From contig VBAT01000012.1 in assembly GCA_005884665.1 (NCBI GenBank), positions 1 to 63,691 of the forward strand: a stretch of DNA of 63,691 bases, given 5' to 3'. Positions 53,002 through 61,079 of this stretch are shown here, piece by piece. The notes below the pieces were generated by a model, which saw only the letters and a program-made list of their open reading frames with translations, did not search any database and was not told the DNA's origin. The translations under genes were made by a program, and so were the position numbers. This DNA comes from Bacteroidota bacterium (lineage in GTDB: Bacteria > Bacteroidota > Bacteroidia > Chitinophagales > Chitinophagaceae). Each line of letters starts with the position of its first letter. The first letter of the stretch is position 1.

Positions 53002-53784
53002 TTATTCCTTTACAATCCTGACTTTCGCAGTATCGGCCAGGCCATAGTTTCCTGTTACCAGGAACCTGTCGGTATTTGAAAAAGCAGGTTTTACAATTTC
53101 TATCCTATCATTCGCTTCTATTCCTTTTTCCACTGGCACTTTTACAGCGGTAGAATCATCGATGAGTTTCATTACCCAGAAATTGGATTGGGTTTCATCG
53201 GCCAGCACTACCTGCTTGGGCAATGATATCGCTGCTGTTTTCAGGCTTTTTGCCACCCGCACTTTACCAACCAGGTTTATCGGGAGATTTCTTTCATTTA
53301 CGGTAAGCAAAACGTTTTGTGTCTGTGAAGCTGAATCCACAATGGGAGTAACGGAGGAAACATGCGCTTTCATTGTCTTGCCATCGGGCAGCATCAGGTC
53401 AACCGTGCCCTTGCCTAATATGTATGGACGCAGTTCATAAGGCATATTCAGCACGAACACGAAGCTGTTTAGATCGCTGATCGTTGCCAGTTGTTCTCCT
53501 TCCTGTACATAATCTCCTTTCTGGTGGCTGAGATCCGAGACATAACCACCCGTGGCCGTTTTTACATTGATGATCCCTGAAAATTTAAATGAGCTGTCCA
53601 GCAGGTTGATCGTATTCCCCAATGTCATTGCCTCCTTGGTTTTTAATACAAAAACAACCTGCCCCGGTGAAACTATTTTTCCTTTTTGTGTATTGACCGC
53701 AGTGATATATCCGTTGCTGCTGGCTTTTACCACACCCTGCTGCATAAAGGCTGAAGTTGCGTTCAGTTCGATATATTCAGCCAT
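53002..53784 (-). CDS. RND efflux periplasmic adaptor (HlyD/MFP family), start uncertain
   Basis: The first ATG (53784) gives 260 residues with the lipoyl/hairpin region (VVKASSNGYITAVNTQKGKI, VSPGQVVFVLKTK) and beta-barrel domains. It lacks a signal peptide. The frame is open further upstream to 53907 and encodes a lipoprotein-like sequence (ILVYCLFACSCHSKTEEV) immediately after the tolC TGA. The real protein must start there, yet there is no ATG, GTG or TTG in that stretch. See the separate entry for 53785-53922. It bridges the RND permease to TolC in the periplasm. Confidence 0.88.
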   Translation of the reverse strand: MAEYIELNATSAFMQQGVVKASSNGYITAVNTQKGKIVSPGQVVFVLKTKEAMTLGNTINLLDSSFKFSGIINVKTATGGYVSDLSHQKGDYVQEGEQLATISDLNSFVFVLNMPYELRPYILGKGTVDLMLPDGKTMKAHVSSVTPIVDSASQTQNVLLTVNERNLPINLVGKVRVAKSLKTAAISLPKQVVLADETQSNFWVMKLIDDSTAVKVPVEKGIEANDRIEIVKPAFSNTDRFLVTGNYGLADTAKVRIVKE

Positions 53785-53922
53785 CGGTTCCGTATTTATA
53801 GTAGTTACTGTGACCGGGGTTACGGTTTGTACTTCTTCTTCTGTTGTTACCTCCTCGGTCTTTGAATGACAGGAACAGGCAAACAGGCAATAAACTAAAA
53901 TATAAAGTCAGAGCTTTTTCAT
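53785..53922 (-). other. Adaptor signal-peptide region interrupted by the tolC stop codon
   Basis: Reading the adaptor frame upstream gives MKKL-TGA-LYILVYCLFACSCHSKT. The ATG at 53922 would be a perfect lipoprotein start (Cys at 53875-53877), but codon 5 is TGA, which is also the tolC stop in the same frame. The adaptor therefore either has a nonsense change, uses an unusual start codon, or is made by readthrough of tolC. Confidence 0.7.
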
Positions 53923-55125
53923 AAAGACCAGGCTGATATTATTCTGTGTCACCAGGTTCATGGCGGCAAAATAGTTGTTCAGGGAAAGAATGAAGTCAGT
54001 CAACCGGATGTCGCCTGTAGATAGAAGCCTTTCATTTACCGTGATCAGCGTTTCCGTATACCTGATCTGCTTGTTGATCTGGTCGATCAAACGGTTGGTG
54101 GCATTTAGCTGTTGCGTCAGCTGCATGATTTGTTGGCTTCGCTGTTGCATAAAAAAATCGCGTTTATAAGTACGCGTCTTTTCCTGGATATCGATCTTGG
54201 CATATTGCAATTTTTTTTGCTTGCCATCATAAATGGGAATGTTTAATGTAAGCCCGATGCTTGCGCCGACATTTTTATATGCCTTATACAGGAGCGACGA
54301 ATTATAACCGCCATCAGCATATGCGTTGATCTTCGGCCGGTAGCTAAATTCGACGACCATGCGGTCATTGGCGAGCTTAAGGCTATCGAGTACAAATTGC
54401 CTGTAGAAAATTGAAGTGGTATAATCTCCAAAAGCTTTTGAGCTTAACTGCGGATCCTCCAGCCGGGTTGAAGCCGTGTCCATGATTCCCGCAAGATAGT
54501 TCAGGGCCGCATAGTCGAAATTATATTGCACTTCAAGTTGGGAAGTGGCCAGTAATTGCTGCTGCACAGTTACTGCAAAGGAAAGGTAATCGGTTTGCCG
54601 GTAGACATTATTCTGGGTAAGGATCTTTAGAAGGCTGTCTTCTTTCTTCAACAGCCCATTGACCTCGTAGTTATAGTCGAGTTGCAATTGTTCGCCATAA
54701 GTGGTAATATATTGATCAGTGATCGACTTAATCACATCCTGCTCGGAGATCTTTATAGCATTGGCTATACCCTGGCTTTGTACCTGCAGGCCTGCTATTT
54801 GCGAGCCAATGGTTTTATTGCTTAGAAACGATTTGCTGACCTGTACCATGGCAGATACCTGCTGAAGGTTGGTAATAACCGGATCGTAACCCCAGCCGTT
54901 GATCACAGGCGCATAACTGTTGGTGCTGATGCCGTTGACCTGTAGTTTCATTGTGGCTCGAAGCAGTTGGCTATCCAGTCTGAAAGACAAGACCTGGTTA
55001 TTATAGTCCTTAAGCAAAGGACTATTGGAAATAGCATAGTTGACGAAATAATCCAGGCTGTTCTTTTGCGCTTGCAGGTAGAAACTAGTGAGCACACCCG
55101 CCAATAAAATAAATAGTCGTTTCAT
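53908..55125 (-). CDS. TolC-family outer membrane efflux protein
   Basis: 406 residues from ATG 55125 (MKRLFILLAGVL, signal peptide to about LQAQ); an upstream ATG adds seven residues. It has two long coiled-coil helical repeats, for example NKTIGSQIAGLQVQSQGIAN and INKQIRYTETLITVNERLL, as in TolC-like exit ducts. The C-terminus is odd: where relatives run on after NLVTQNNIS, here it ends SLVFMKKL-stop. The last four residues are those expected to start the adaptor. Confidence 0.92.
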   Translation of the reverse strand: MKRLFILLAGVLTSFYLQAQKNSLDYFVNYAISNSPLLKDYNNQVLSFRLDSQLLRATMKLQVNGISTNSYAPVINGWGYDPVITNLQQVSAMVQVSKSFLSNKTIGSQIAGLQVQSQGIANAIKISEQDVIKSITDQYITTYGEQLQLDYNYEVNGLLKKEDSLLKILTQNNVYRQTDYLSFAVTVQQQLLATSQLEVQYNFDYAALNYLAGIMDTASTRLEDPQLSSKAFGDYTTSIFYRQFVLDSLKLANDRMVVEFSYRPKINAYADGGYNSSLLYKAYKNVGASIGLTLNIPIYDGKQKKLQYAKIDIQEKTRTYKRDFFMQQRSQQIMQLTQQLNATNRLIDQINKQIRYTETLITVNERLLSTGDIRLTDFILSLNNYFAAMNLVTQNNISLVFMKKL

Positions 55126-55152
55126 TGATGTGCTTTGGATCAACAAGATTAA

Positions 55153-56169
55153 TTATTGACCGAACACGAGCACCTGGAAGGTTCCGGGAATCATCTTTGG
55201 TCTGCCCTGCCCGGGATTGGCCTGTTGCTCGAAATCTGCGGTAGGTAAATAGATAAGATGTGTTTGTCCGTCCACGGTAATTGTTCTTGCGCCTCGTTTA
55301 GTGGTCACTGTAGCTACCGGTTCTACCTTGTCAGCGGACTTTTCATGAAATACAGACATCGTTCCTTCACCGTTTGATGTGAAAACATTTTTCGTATCAC
55401 TATCAAAACCCACGCCATCACATCCGTCGCCTATCGGGAGGCTGGCAGTGACAGCGCCGGTCTCTGCATTTACCACAATGAGGAATTTATTGCCGCAACC
55501 GGCAAACAGACGATTTGTTTTTTTATCCAACACCAACCCTGTTGGCTCTTCGCCCGGACCGATAGGCCAATGAGCGCTGACGGTAAACGTTTTCATATCT
55601 ATCACGGCGATCTCGTTCTTGTCCTCGATATTCACAAACAGCTTCCCCATGCCATTTGATACAGCCGTTTCGGGTTTACCACCGACAGGAATGGTGGCCA
55701 CCACCTTGTAACTGACTGGATCAATCACGGAGAGATCCTTGCTTCGTCCATTGCATGTAACGATCTTTTTTGAGTAAGTTTCATACAGAATGGCGTCGGG
55801 GTTTTCACCAGTAGCAATCTGGGTGAGCACTTTGTTCGTCTCGAGATCAAATACGGTAACATTATTCAGGCGCCCATTGCTCGTGAAGCCTTTGTTATTG
55901 GCCTTGTCAAAAGCGATCCCATGTACCCCGGTGGTGTTTTCTATCACACCGATGGAATCCCCGGTAGATTTATCAAGTACGTTCACCTGTGTGCCATGCG
56001 AAACATATAACCGGTTGTTGCCGGGCCCTATCGCGAGATAATCCCATTCACCAGCGCTGGCGATATGAAAGGTGTGTATGACATGAAAATCTTTTTTTTG
56101 AGCGTTTAGGCCGGGTGCACCAAACATGAACGGGGTCGCCGCCAGTAAAAGAACAATTGGTCTTTTCAT
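55153..56169 (-). CDS. YncE/YVTN-family beta-propeller protein
   Basis: 338 residues from ATG 56169 (MKRPIVLLLAAT). A signal peptide is followed by seven blades of the YVTN type, e.g. NRLYVSHGTQVNVLDKSTG, TNRLFAGCGNKFLIVVNAET and KKIVTCNGRSKDLSVID. Secreted propellers of this kind bind ligands or DNA in other species. Its place between a PepSY-like protein and the efflux genes suggests a periplasmic sensing or accessory role, but no function is known. Confidence 0.88.
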   Translation of the reverse strand: MKRPIVLLLAATPFMFGAPGLNAQKKDFHVIHTFHIASAGEWDYLAIGPGNNRLYVSHGTQVNVLDKSTGDSIGVIENTTGVHGIAFDKANNKGFTSNGRLNNVTVFDLETNKVLTQIATGENPDAILYETYSKKIVTCNGRSKDLSVIDPVSYKVVATIPVGGKPETAVSNGMGKLFVNIEDKNEIAVIDMKTFTVSAHWPIGPGEEPTGLVLDKKTNRLFAGCGNKFLIVVNAETGAVTASLPIGDGCDGVGFDSDTKNVFTSNGEGTMSVFHEKSADKVEPVATVTTKRGARTITVDGQTHLIYLPTADFEQQANPGQGRPKMIPGTFQVLVFGQ

Positions 56170-56197
56170 AAAAAAAATTAATGGTTGAAAAAATTCG

Positions 56198-56623
56198 TTA
56201 CATGATCTTACCATCAGCACTTATTTCGATTTCTTTCTTCTTACCGTTGGATTTGACGATGGTTTCGTAATAAGTCTTCCCTGGTTTTTCAACTTTTTCC
56301 GCGAGAGTAATAACACCAGCCGGGTATTTTGCCTTTACTGCATTCACAACCGGTGTTGGCAGATCTGCGGCTTTTATAGTTGTTTCGGTTTCCTTCCAGC
56401 TTCCATCCAATCCAAAATTGGCCGATACAGCTGTATTATTGAGTTTGAATTCTGCTTCGTATTCCTTCGAATTCTCCTTACCCCATTTGACATCTGTTGC
56501 TCCGGGAAATTTTGCATTAAATGCTTTTAAAACAGCTTCAGGTGCTTTCACCTTTTGTGCGCAGGCGGTTGTGGCTACAACCACGCACAGCAACGACATA
56601 AGAACAATCGCTTTCATTTTCAT
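56198..56623 (-). CDS. PepSY-like domain protein, exported
   Basis: 141 residues. A signal peptide (MKAIVLMSLLCVVVATTACA, possible lipobox TACA) is followed by two PepSY-like beta-alpha units (VLKAFNAKFPGATDVKWGKE, VVNAVKAKYPAGVITLAEKV). PepSY-like proteins of Bacteroidota often sit next to two-component systems and efflux genes, as here. Ligand binding or protease inhibition is the general idea for PepSY; nothing specific can be shown. Confidence 0.88.
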   Translation of the reverse strand: MKMKAIVLMSLLCVVVATTACAQKVKAPEAVLKAFNAKFPGATDVKWGKENSKEYEAEFKLNNTAVSANFGLDGSWKETETTIKAADLPTPVVNAVKAKYPAGVITLAEKVEKPGKTYYETIVKSNGKKKEIEISADGKIM

Positions 56624-56705
56624 TGAATTTATATTTTAGAATATAGTTGATGGCTCAGCAAGCTAACCCCCAATTCTGGAGAAATTCTATAGAAGCCACC
56701 CGTTT

Positions 56706-57974
56706 TCAGGACCCTGCCGGCTCCTTCCATTCGAGAGAAAATACATGAAACCCGTTTTCAAAATGATAATTAATACTGATCCCGGTATGCTCGCATATCT
56801 GCTTCACTATTGAAAGTCCCAATCCATTATGATGAGTGTGTTGCTCGGCCTTATAAAAACGACGGAATAATCTGCTTTTATCCAATTCCCGTTCAACACC
56901 CGTATTGCTGATGGTAAGCCGGCTGGCTGCCAGTTCAATGATCACTGCTCCTTCTGGCCTGTTATGCACGATTGCATTTCCCAATAAATTATTTAGCAGT
57001 ATATCGACCAGTTCCCGGTTGGCACTGATATAGCCGGGCTGCAGCCCGGCCGTAATTTTTATATGATTATCCTGTAAGAGCTCCATGAACTGCCTGATCT
57101 TTTCATCCAGTTCCTGTTTCACATCAATTATCTCAACTTCTGTGAACTGGTTATTCTCGATCTTGGCGAGCAGGAGCAAAGACTGGTTAAGTTTGGAAAT
57201 TCGCTTTATGGCTATGTATGCGCTGTTAAGTATCTTTCCCTGTGACTCAGACAATGATTCGTCCTGTATAAGGAGATCAAGTTTTGAACGGATAATAGCC
57301 AAGGGGGTTTGTATTTCATGAGAGGCGTTTTCGGTAAACTCCTTCAACAGTTGATAATCCGTGCGAGCATTCCTAAGCACGTTGTCAAGGTTATGGTTCA
57401 TGAAGTCGAACTCTTCGATCTTTGTCTTAGGGAAACCGGGTGGGTTTTTTCCGTGCAGGCGAAAATCCCTGACGGCACGTATTGAATCATAAAAGGGATT
57501 CCATAATCTTTTTAACAGCAAATGATTCACGAGCAACGAAACCAGGATGATGATCGCAAGGATACCAAGCGTGCTGTAAACAATTGTTTTTCTTAAGAGA
57601 CGAAACCCTTCAAGTGGTTTGGCAATAGTAACTCTGTATGAATTATTGCCGGCCCGCTGTGTGTAAACCAATTGCCGGAATTTTTCCATCTTATGCTCAT
57701 CCGGATCATATTGCTTAACCGTAGAGTAGTGCTCTGCAACCGGCTCCGGCGAAGGTTCATATTTCACGACCAGGTCTTCCAGTACTCCTTTCTCCGGAAG
57801 ATTGCCACTGCTGTTTGCGAAACTCTCTACTTTTTGTTTATAGTCATCCAGTTCTTCATCCAGTTCATGAATAAGAATGCGATTGATGACCAGGTAATAA
57901 GCCGCGGCGGAAAGAACCAGCAGGATGGCAGTCAACGCAAGATTGACCCGGTTATATCGCGTAAATAATTTCAT
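56706..57974 (-). CDS. Sensor histidine kinase of the efflux locus
   Basis: 422 residues with two transmembrane helices (about 12-32 and about 133-155) around a periplasmic sensor of about 100 residues. The H-box is NASHEIQTPLAIIRSKL (His about 217), the N-box is NNLLGNAIVHNRPEG, and the second Gly box is NGLGLSIVKQI. The first Gly box reads ISNTGVER, so the usual Asp is replaced by Asn; this occurs in other Bacteroidota kinases but is noteworthy. It is 11 bp after the response regulator. Confidence 0.94.
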   Translation of the reverse strand: MKLFTRYNRVNLALTAILLVLSAAAYYLVINRILIHELDEELDDYKQKVESFANSSGNLPEKGVLEDLVVKYEPSPEPVAEHYSTVKQYDPDEHKMEKFRQLVYTQRAGNNSYRVTIAKPLEGFRLLRKTIVYSTLGILAIIILVSLLVNHLLLKRLWNPFYDSIRAVRDFRLHGKNPPGFPKTKIEEFDFMNHNLDNVLRNARTDYQLLKEFTENASHEIQTPLAIIRSKLDLLIQDESLSESQGKILNSAYIAIKRISKLNQSLLLLAKIENNQFTEVEIIDVKQELDEKIRQFMELLQDNHIKITAGLQPGYISANRELVDILLNNLLGNAIVHNRPEGAVIIELAASRLTISNTGVERELDKSRLFRRFYKAEQHTHHNGLGLSIVKQICEHTGISINYHFENGFHVFSLEWKEPAGS

Positions 57975-57985
57975 GAACGTTCAGG

Positions 57986-58669
57986 TTAACTGCTGATAAC
58001 AAACTTATATCCCATTCCATAAACAGCTTTTATGTAATCCGGACATCCCGCCTGGGTAAGTTTTTTACGAAGGTTTTTTATATGAGAATAAACAAAATCG
58101 TAGCTGTCAGCCATATCGATCTCATCGCCCCACAAATGCTCCACGATTGCTTCCTTGGTGACCACCCTGTTTTTATTGCTGATAAAATATAAGAGGAGAT
58201 CATATTCTTTTCTTGTCAGGGCAATCTCCTCCCCGGCTGTTGACTTCAATGATCTTTCCGAAATATCTAATACAAGATGATCAATAGTGATGCGGGTTTT
58301 CCCGTCGAAAGATTTGCGACGGATAATGGCTGCTACTCTTGCGCCGAGTTCTGCCAGGTGAAAAGGTTTGGCCAGGTAATCGTCCGCCCCGAGTTTCAAA
58401 CCGTTGATTTTATCCTCCAGTGAATTTTTTGCGCTGATGATAAGCACACCTTCAGACTTGCCTTCCTCCTTTAGTGTAGCCAGCAAATTGATACCGCTGC
58501 CGCTGGGCAACATTATATCCAGTATGATACAGGCATACTCATTCAGGTGAATCTTTTCCATCGCAGCCTCATAATCGTAAGCGGTTTCACAAACGAACTG
58601 CTCCTGTCCCAGGTAGGTACAAATGCTTTCCGATAAATCCCGTTCATCCTCTATGACTAGTAGCTTCAT
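57986..58669 (-). CDS. OmpR-family response regulator of the efflux locus
   Basis: 227 residues. The receiver has Asp in CIILDIMLPSGSGINLL (about residue 51) and Lys in LAKPFHLAELG, then a winged helix (LTRKEYDLLLYFISNKNRVV ... AVYGMGYKF). It is the first gene of a minus-strand run with the kinase, PepSY-like, propeller, tolC, adaptor and RND genes, and probably controls them. Confidence 0.95.
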   Translation of the reverse strand: MKLLVIEDERDLSESICTYLGQEQFVCETAYDYEAAMEKIHLNEYACIILDIMLPSGSGINLLATLKEEGKSEGVLIISAKNSLEDKINGLKLGADDYLAKPFHLAELGARVAAIIRRKSFDGKTRITIDHLVLDISERSLKSTAGEEIALTRKEYDLLLYFISNKNRVVTKEAIVEHLWGDEIDMADSYDFVYSHIKNLRKKLTQAGCPDYIKAVYGMGYKFVISS

Positions 58670-58796
58670 AATGAAATGTAAAGAAACATGTAATAGTTAT
58701 AATAAGATCGAAGCCAGGCGAGGTTTTCCGCCTCCGGCTTCCAGCCGCTGGCCGGTACCCTTTATCGACGTGAGTACAAGGTTAAGGCCCGAATCT

Positions 58797-58894
58797 GGAG
58801 AATTTCTGTTGCTTCGTCGCTTCGCTCCTCGCAATGACGGGCGCGAATGGCAATATTAAGCCTGTTGCTACCGACATCGGGCTCCTGCGGGACA
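58797..58894. repeat. Modular repeat, copy A
   Basis: Begins GGAGAATTTCTG, continues with a TTGCTTCGTCGCTTCGCTCC/CGCAATGACGG core, and ends GCGCGAATGGCAATATT...CCTGTTGCTACCGACATC. The two ends are shared with copy B at 60669-60880, the core is not. The gap 58670-59053 otherwise holds GATGC-family words (58924-58960). Confidence 0.75.
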
Positions 58895-59053
58895 CCTGGC
58901 ATCCAGTTGCCTGGCCGCTCCGCTCCTCGCAATGACTGTATCCAGCATCCTGTACTTTTAACTTTCCTCTCTACTTCTCTACAGAATTCCTCCAAAATTC
59001 CCAGCTAAATTGCACTCCACACCTGGTTATTTCTGCGATCACATTATTTAACT

Positions 59054-60028
59054 ATGAAACTAAACATTCTCCTGCTGTCGTTGACGGCAATGCTGTGCTC
59101 CCTCACGGCCCTTGCACAACAACCCGATACACTTATAAAAAAACTAGACAGCCTTCGCGCAAAAACAGACAGTGCCGGATTTCAGCATAATAATATTGAA
59201 CCGGGGGCATATAATGAGTATACCAGGATAAGTGCCGGAGACTATTTCATTTTATTGGCCAGCGATTTTAAGCAGGAAATAACGAAGCCTTTTCATATGA
59301 CCGCAAAAGACTGGAGGAACCTGGGAATATTTGCCGCAGCCACGGCTGTGCTTACGCAGGTAGATGAGCCCGTGCAGCAATTCGCAGTCAGGTTAAGGGG
59401 CGAGAATCGCGGACTAAGAAATGTCAGCAGCTATATTACCCGCTTCGGCGGCCGCTATGAAACCTATCTTTTAGTGGCTATGGGTGCTTACGGATTTATT
59501 TTCCGAAATGTAAAGATGCAAACGACAACCCTGCTTGCAACGCAATCATACCTAACCTCGGCGCTTCTTTCTGACATACTTAAACGGACCTTCGGGCGAC
59601 AGCGTCCCATCTATACCGATCCGCGAACAGGCGAAGCGGAGCCGACCTTTCATGGTCCTTTTTACAAGCCACGGGATGAATTCGGGCGCAAAATTGATGT
59701 GTTGTCATTCCCGTCGGGACATACGATCGCCGCGTTTTCTGCCGCTACGGTGTATGCGATGGAATACCGCGACAAACCCTGGGTTCCTTTTCTTGCATAT
59801 GGGGCCGCCACCATGATAGGATTGAGCAGGATCACGGAGAATAAACATTGGCTCAGCGATGTTTTTGCCGGGGCCGCAGTAGGTTATTTGAGCGGCCGGC
59901 TGGTGGTAAATAATTACCATCGTTACGCTAAATTGAAATCGCAGTCAAAGAAGAAGGGCTCCGTTTTTCTTAATCTCCAATACAATCATGGAGTCATCGA
60001 GCCGGGACTCACTTATCGATTCAGGTAG
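59054..60028 (+). CDS. PAP2-family phosphatase
   Basis: 324 residues with a signal peptide or N-terminal helix (cleavage near ALAQ). The PAP2 active site is complete: KRTFGRQRP (about 178-186), SFPSGHTIA (about 217-225) and SRITENKHWLSDVFAG (about 257-272). Several transmembrane helices lie around them. The family removes phosphate from lipids such as phosphatidate or undecaprenyl diphosphate. The last strand (GSVFLNLQYNHGVIEPGLTY) is barrel-like, unusual for inner-membrane PAP2 enzymes, and suggests an outer-membrane or periplasm-facing variant. Confidence 0.9.
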   Translation: MKLNILLLSLTAMLCSLTALAQQPDTLIKKLDSLRAKTDSAGFQHNNIEPGAYNEYTRISAGDYFILLASDFKQEITKPFHMTAKDWRNLGIFAAATAVLTQVDEPVQQFAVRLRGENRGLRNVSSYITRFGGRYETYLLVAMGAYGFIFRNVKMQTTTLLATQSYLTSALLSDILKRTFGRQRPIYTDPRTGEAEPTFHGPFYKPRDEFGRKIDVLSFPSGHTIAAFSAATVYAMEYRDKPWVPFLAYGAATMIGLSRITENKHWLSDVFAGAAVGYLSGRLVVNNYHRYAKLKSQSKKKGSVFLNLQYNHGVIEPGLTYRFR

Positions 60029-60050
60029 TAGTCACAACACGAAACCTGTG

Positions 60051-60536
60051 TTACCGGTAGTATTTCAAACTATCGATTGTTATAACAAACCTGCTTTCGT
60101 TGGAGTCCCTGAGAATTTGATTATAGTCGTTTATTTGATAGACATCTCCAAGACCTTTAGTTGAGTCGCTAAGTTTTAATGTGCGCCAGGAGGAACTGCT
60201 ATTTGGATATTTTTCCTTCCAATAATTGCTGTCTACCTCGCCATATCTCATAATTAACAGGTGATCATATTTCAGATTTACTTCCGGATTTAAATTGAAC
60301 AGGACTAGTGTGTCCCCCTTTAGATCATATTTCCCGGAAAAGCAATCCTGGGCGATTCTTCCGCTTGCGCAAATTTGATACGTGCTGTCCTTATACAAAC
60401 CAAAATAGAAATCACCCATCTCGTTTGACATCAGAGCATGAAATATTTTATTTTCCTGGCGATGGGTATCGCCGATATGATGACATGAAGAAAAGACCAT
60501 GAATGCCGCAAAAAAGAAAATGAGAAATCGATGCAT
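60051..60536 (-). CDS. Putative lipoprotein, unknown
   Basis: 161 residues. Lipoprotein signal (FAAFMVFSSC, Cys about 19), then a mostly beta mature part (MGDFYFGLYKDSTYQICASG, FSGKYDLKGDTLVLFNL). No family is recognised. It ends 22 bp from the convergent PAP2 gene. Both genes together are bracketed by the modular repeats. Confidence 0.75.
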   Translation of the reverse strand: MHRFLIFFFAAFMVFSSCHHIGDTHRQENKIFHALMSNEMGDFYFGLYKDSTYQICASGRIAQDCFSGKYDLKGDTLVLFNLNPEVNLKYDHLLIMRYGEVDSNYWKEKYPNSSSSWRTLKLSDSTKGLGDVYQINDYNQILRDSNESRFVITIDSLKYYR

Positions 60537-60668
60537 ATAAAAGGTGTTTGAGAAGAAAAAGAATAATTTTTACTCCTATTATCTTATCGCTGCATTTTCA
60601 GTGCTTCTTTTAATTAAGGGTGTAAAGCTGGGGTTTTTTTGCTGTCCTGCAAGCTTACACGCGGAATT

Positions 60669-60880
60669 TGGAGAATTTCTGAATCAGGGCAAAGAAATAA
60701 GGTTCATTTTCCATTTGCCGTGATACCCACGGCAAATGATTGTTGCTACCGAAGGCAGCCGATAAATGACAATAATTCGTCCAGCATCTGCCATTCCTTA
60801 TCCTTAGGTTTACATTTCGCACCTACGGCGCGAATGGCAACATTGTGCCTGTTGCTACCGACATCCGATCCCGATGGGAC
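60669..60880. repeat. Modular repeat, copy B
   Basis: Begins GGAGAATTTCTG. The core holds an 11-bp perfect stem CATTTGCCGTG/CACGGCAAATG (60711-60737) and ATTCGTCCAGCATCTGCC. It ends GCGCGAATGGCAACATT...CCTGTTGCTACCGACATC. The final 53 bp match copy A at roughly 85% by eye. The region 60537-61079 contains this repeat and GATGC-family words, and no gene. Confidence 0.75.
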
Positions 60881-60884
60881 CATT

Positions 60885-61010
60885 AAGCTTCCAGTATCCA
60901 GCATCTAGCATCCTGTACTTTTGACCTTTCACTTCTCACTTTTGACGTCTCTGCCTGTCACGTCTGACATCTTGCATCCAGCATCCAGCATCCTTCCATC
61001 CTGCCTGTTG
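60885..61010. repeat. GATGCTGG repeat family, copy 4
   Basis: CCAGTATCCAGCATCTAGCA and, further right, CATCCAGCATCCAGCATCC with ACTTTTGACC/CTTTTGACG words. Only one orientation is well represented here. Confidence 0.65.
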
Positions 61011-61054
61011 GTTTCCTGAGGACAAACAATCCTTTTTTTCAATCATTGTTTTCA

Positions 61055-61062
61055 TAAGTTTG
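61055..61062 (+). promoter_or_regulatory. -7 promoter element TAAGTTTG for the arginase-family gene
   Basis: Exact TAnnTTTG match 17 bp before the ATG at 61080. Confidence 0.55.
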
Positions 61063-61079
61063 CTTACAAACTCCGCCTC

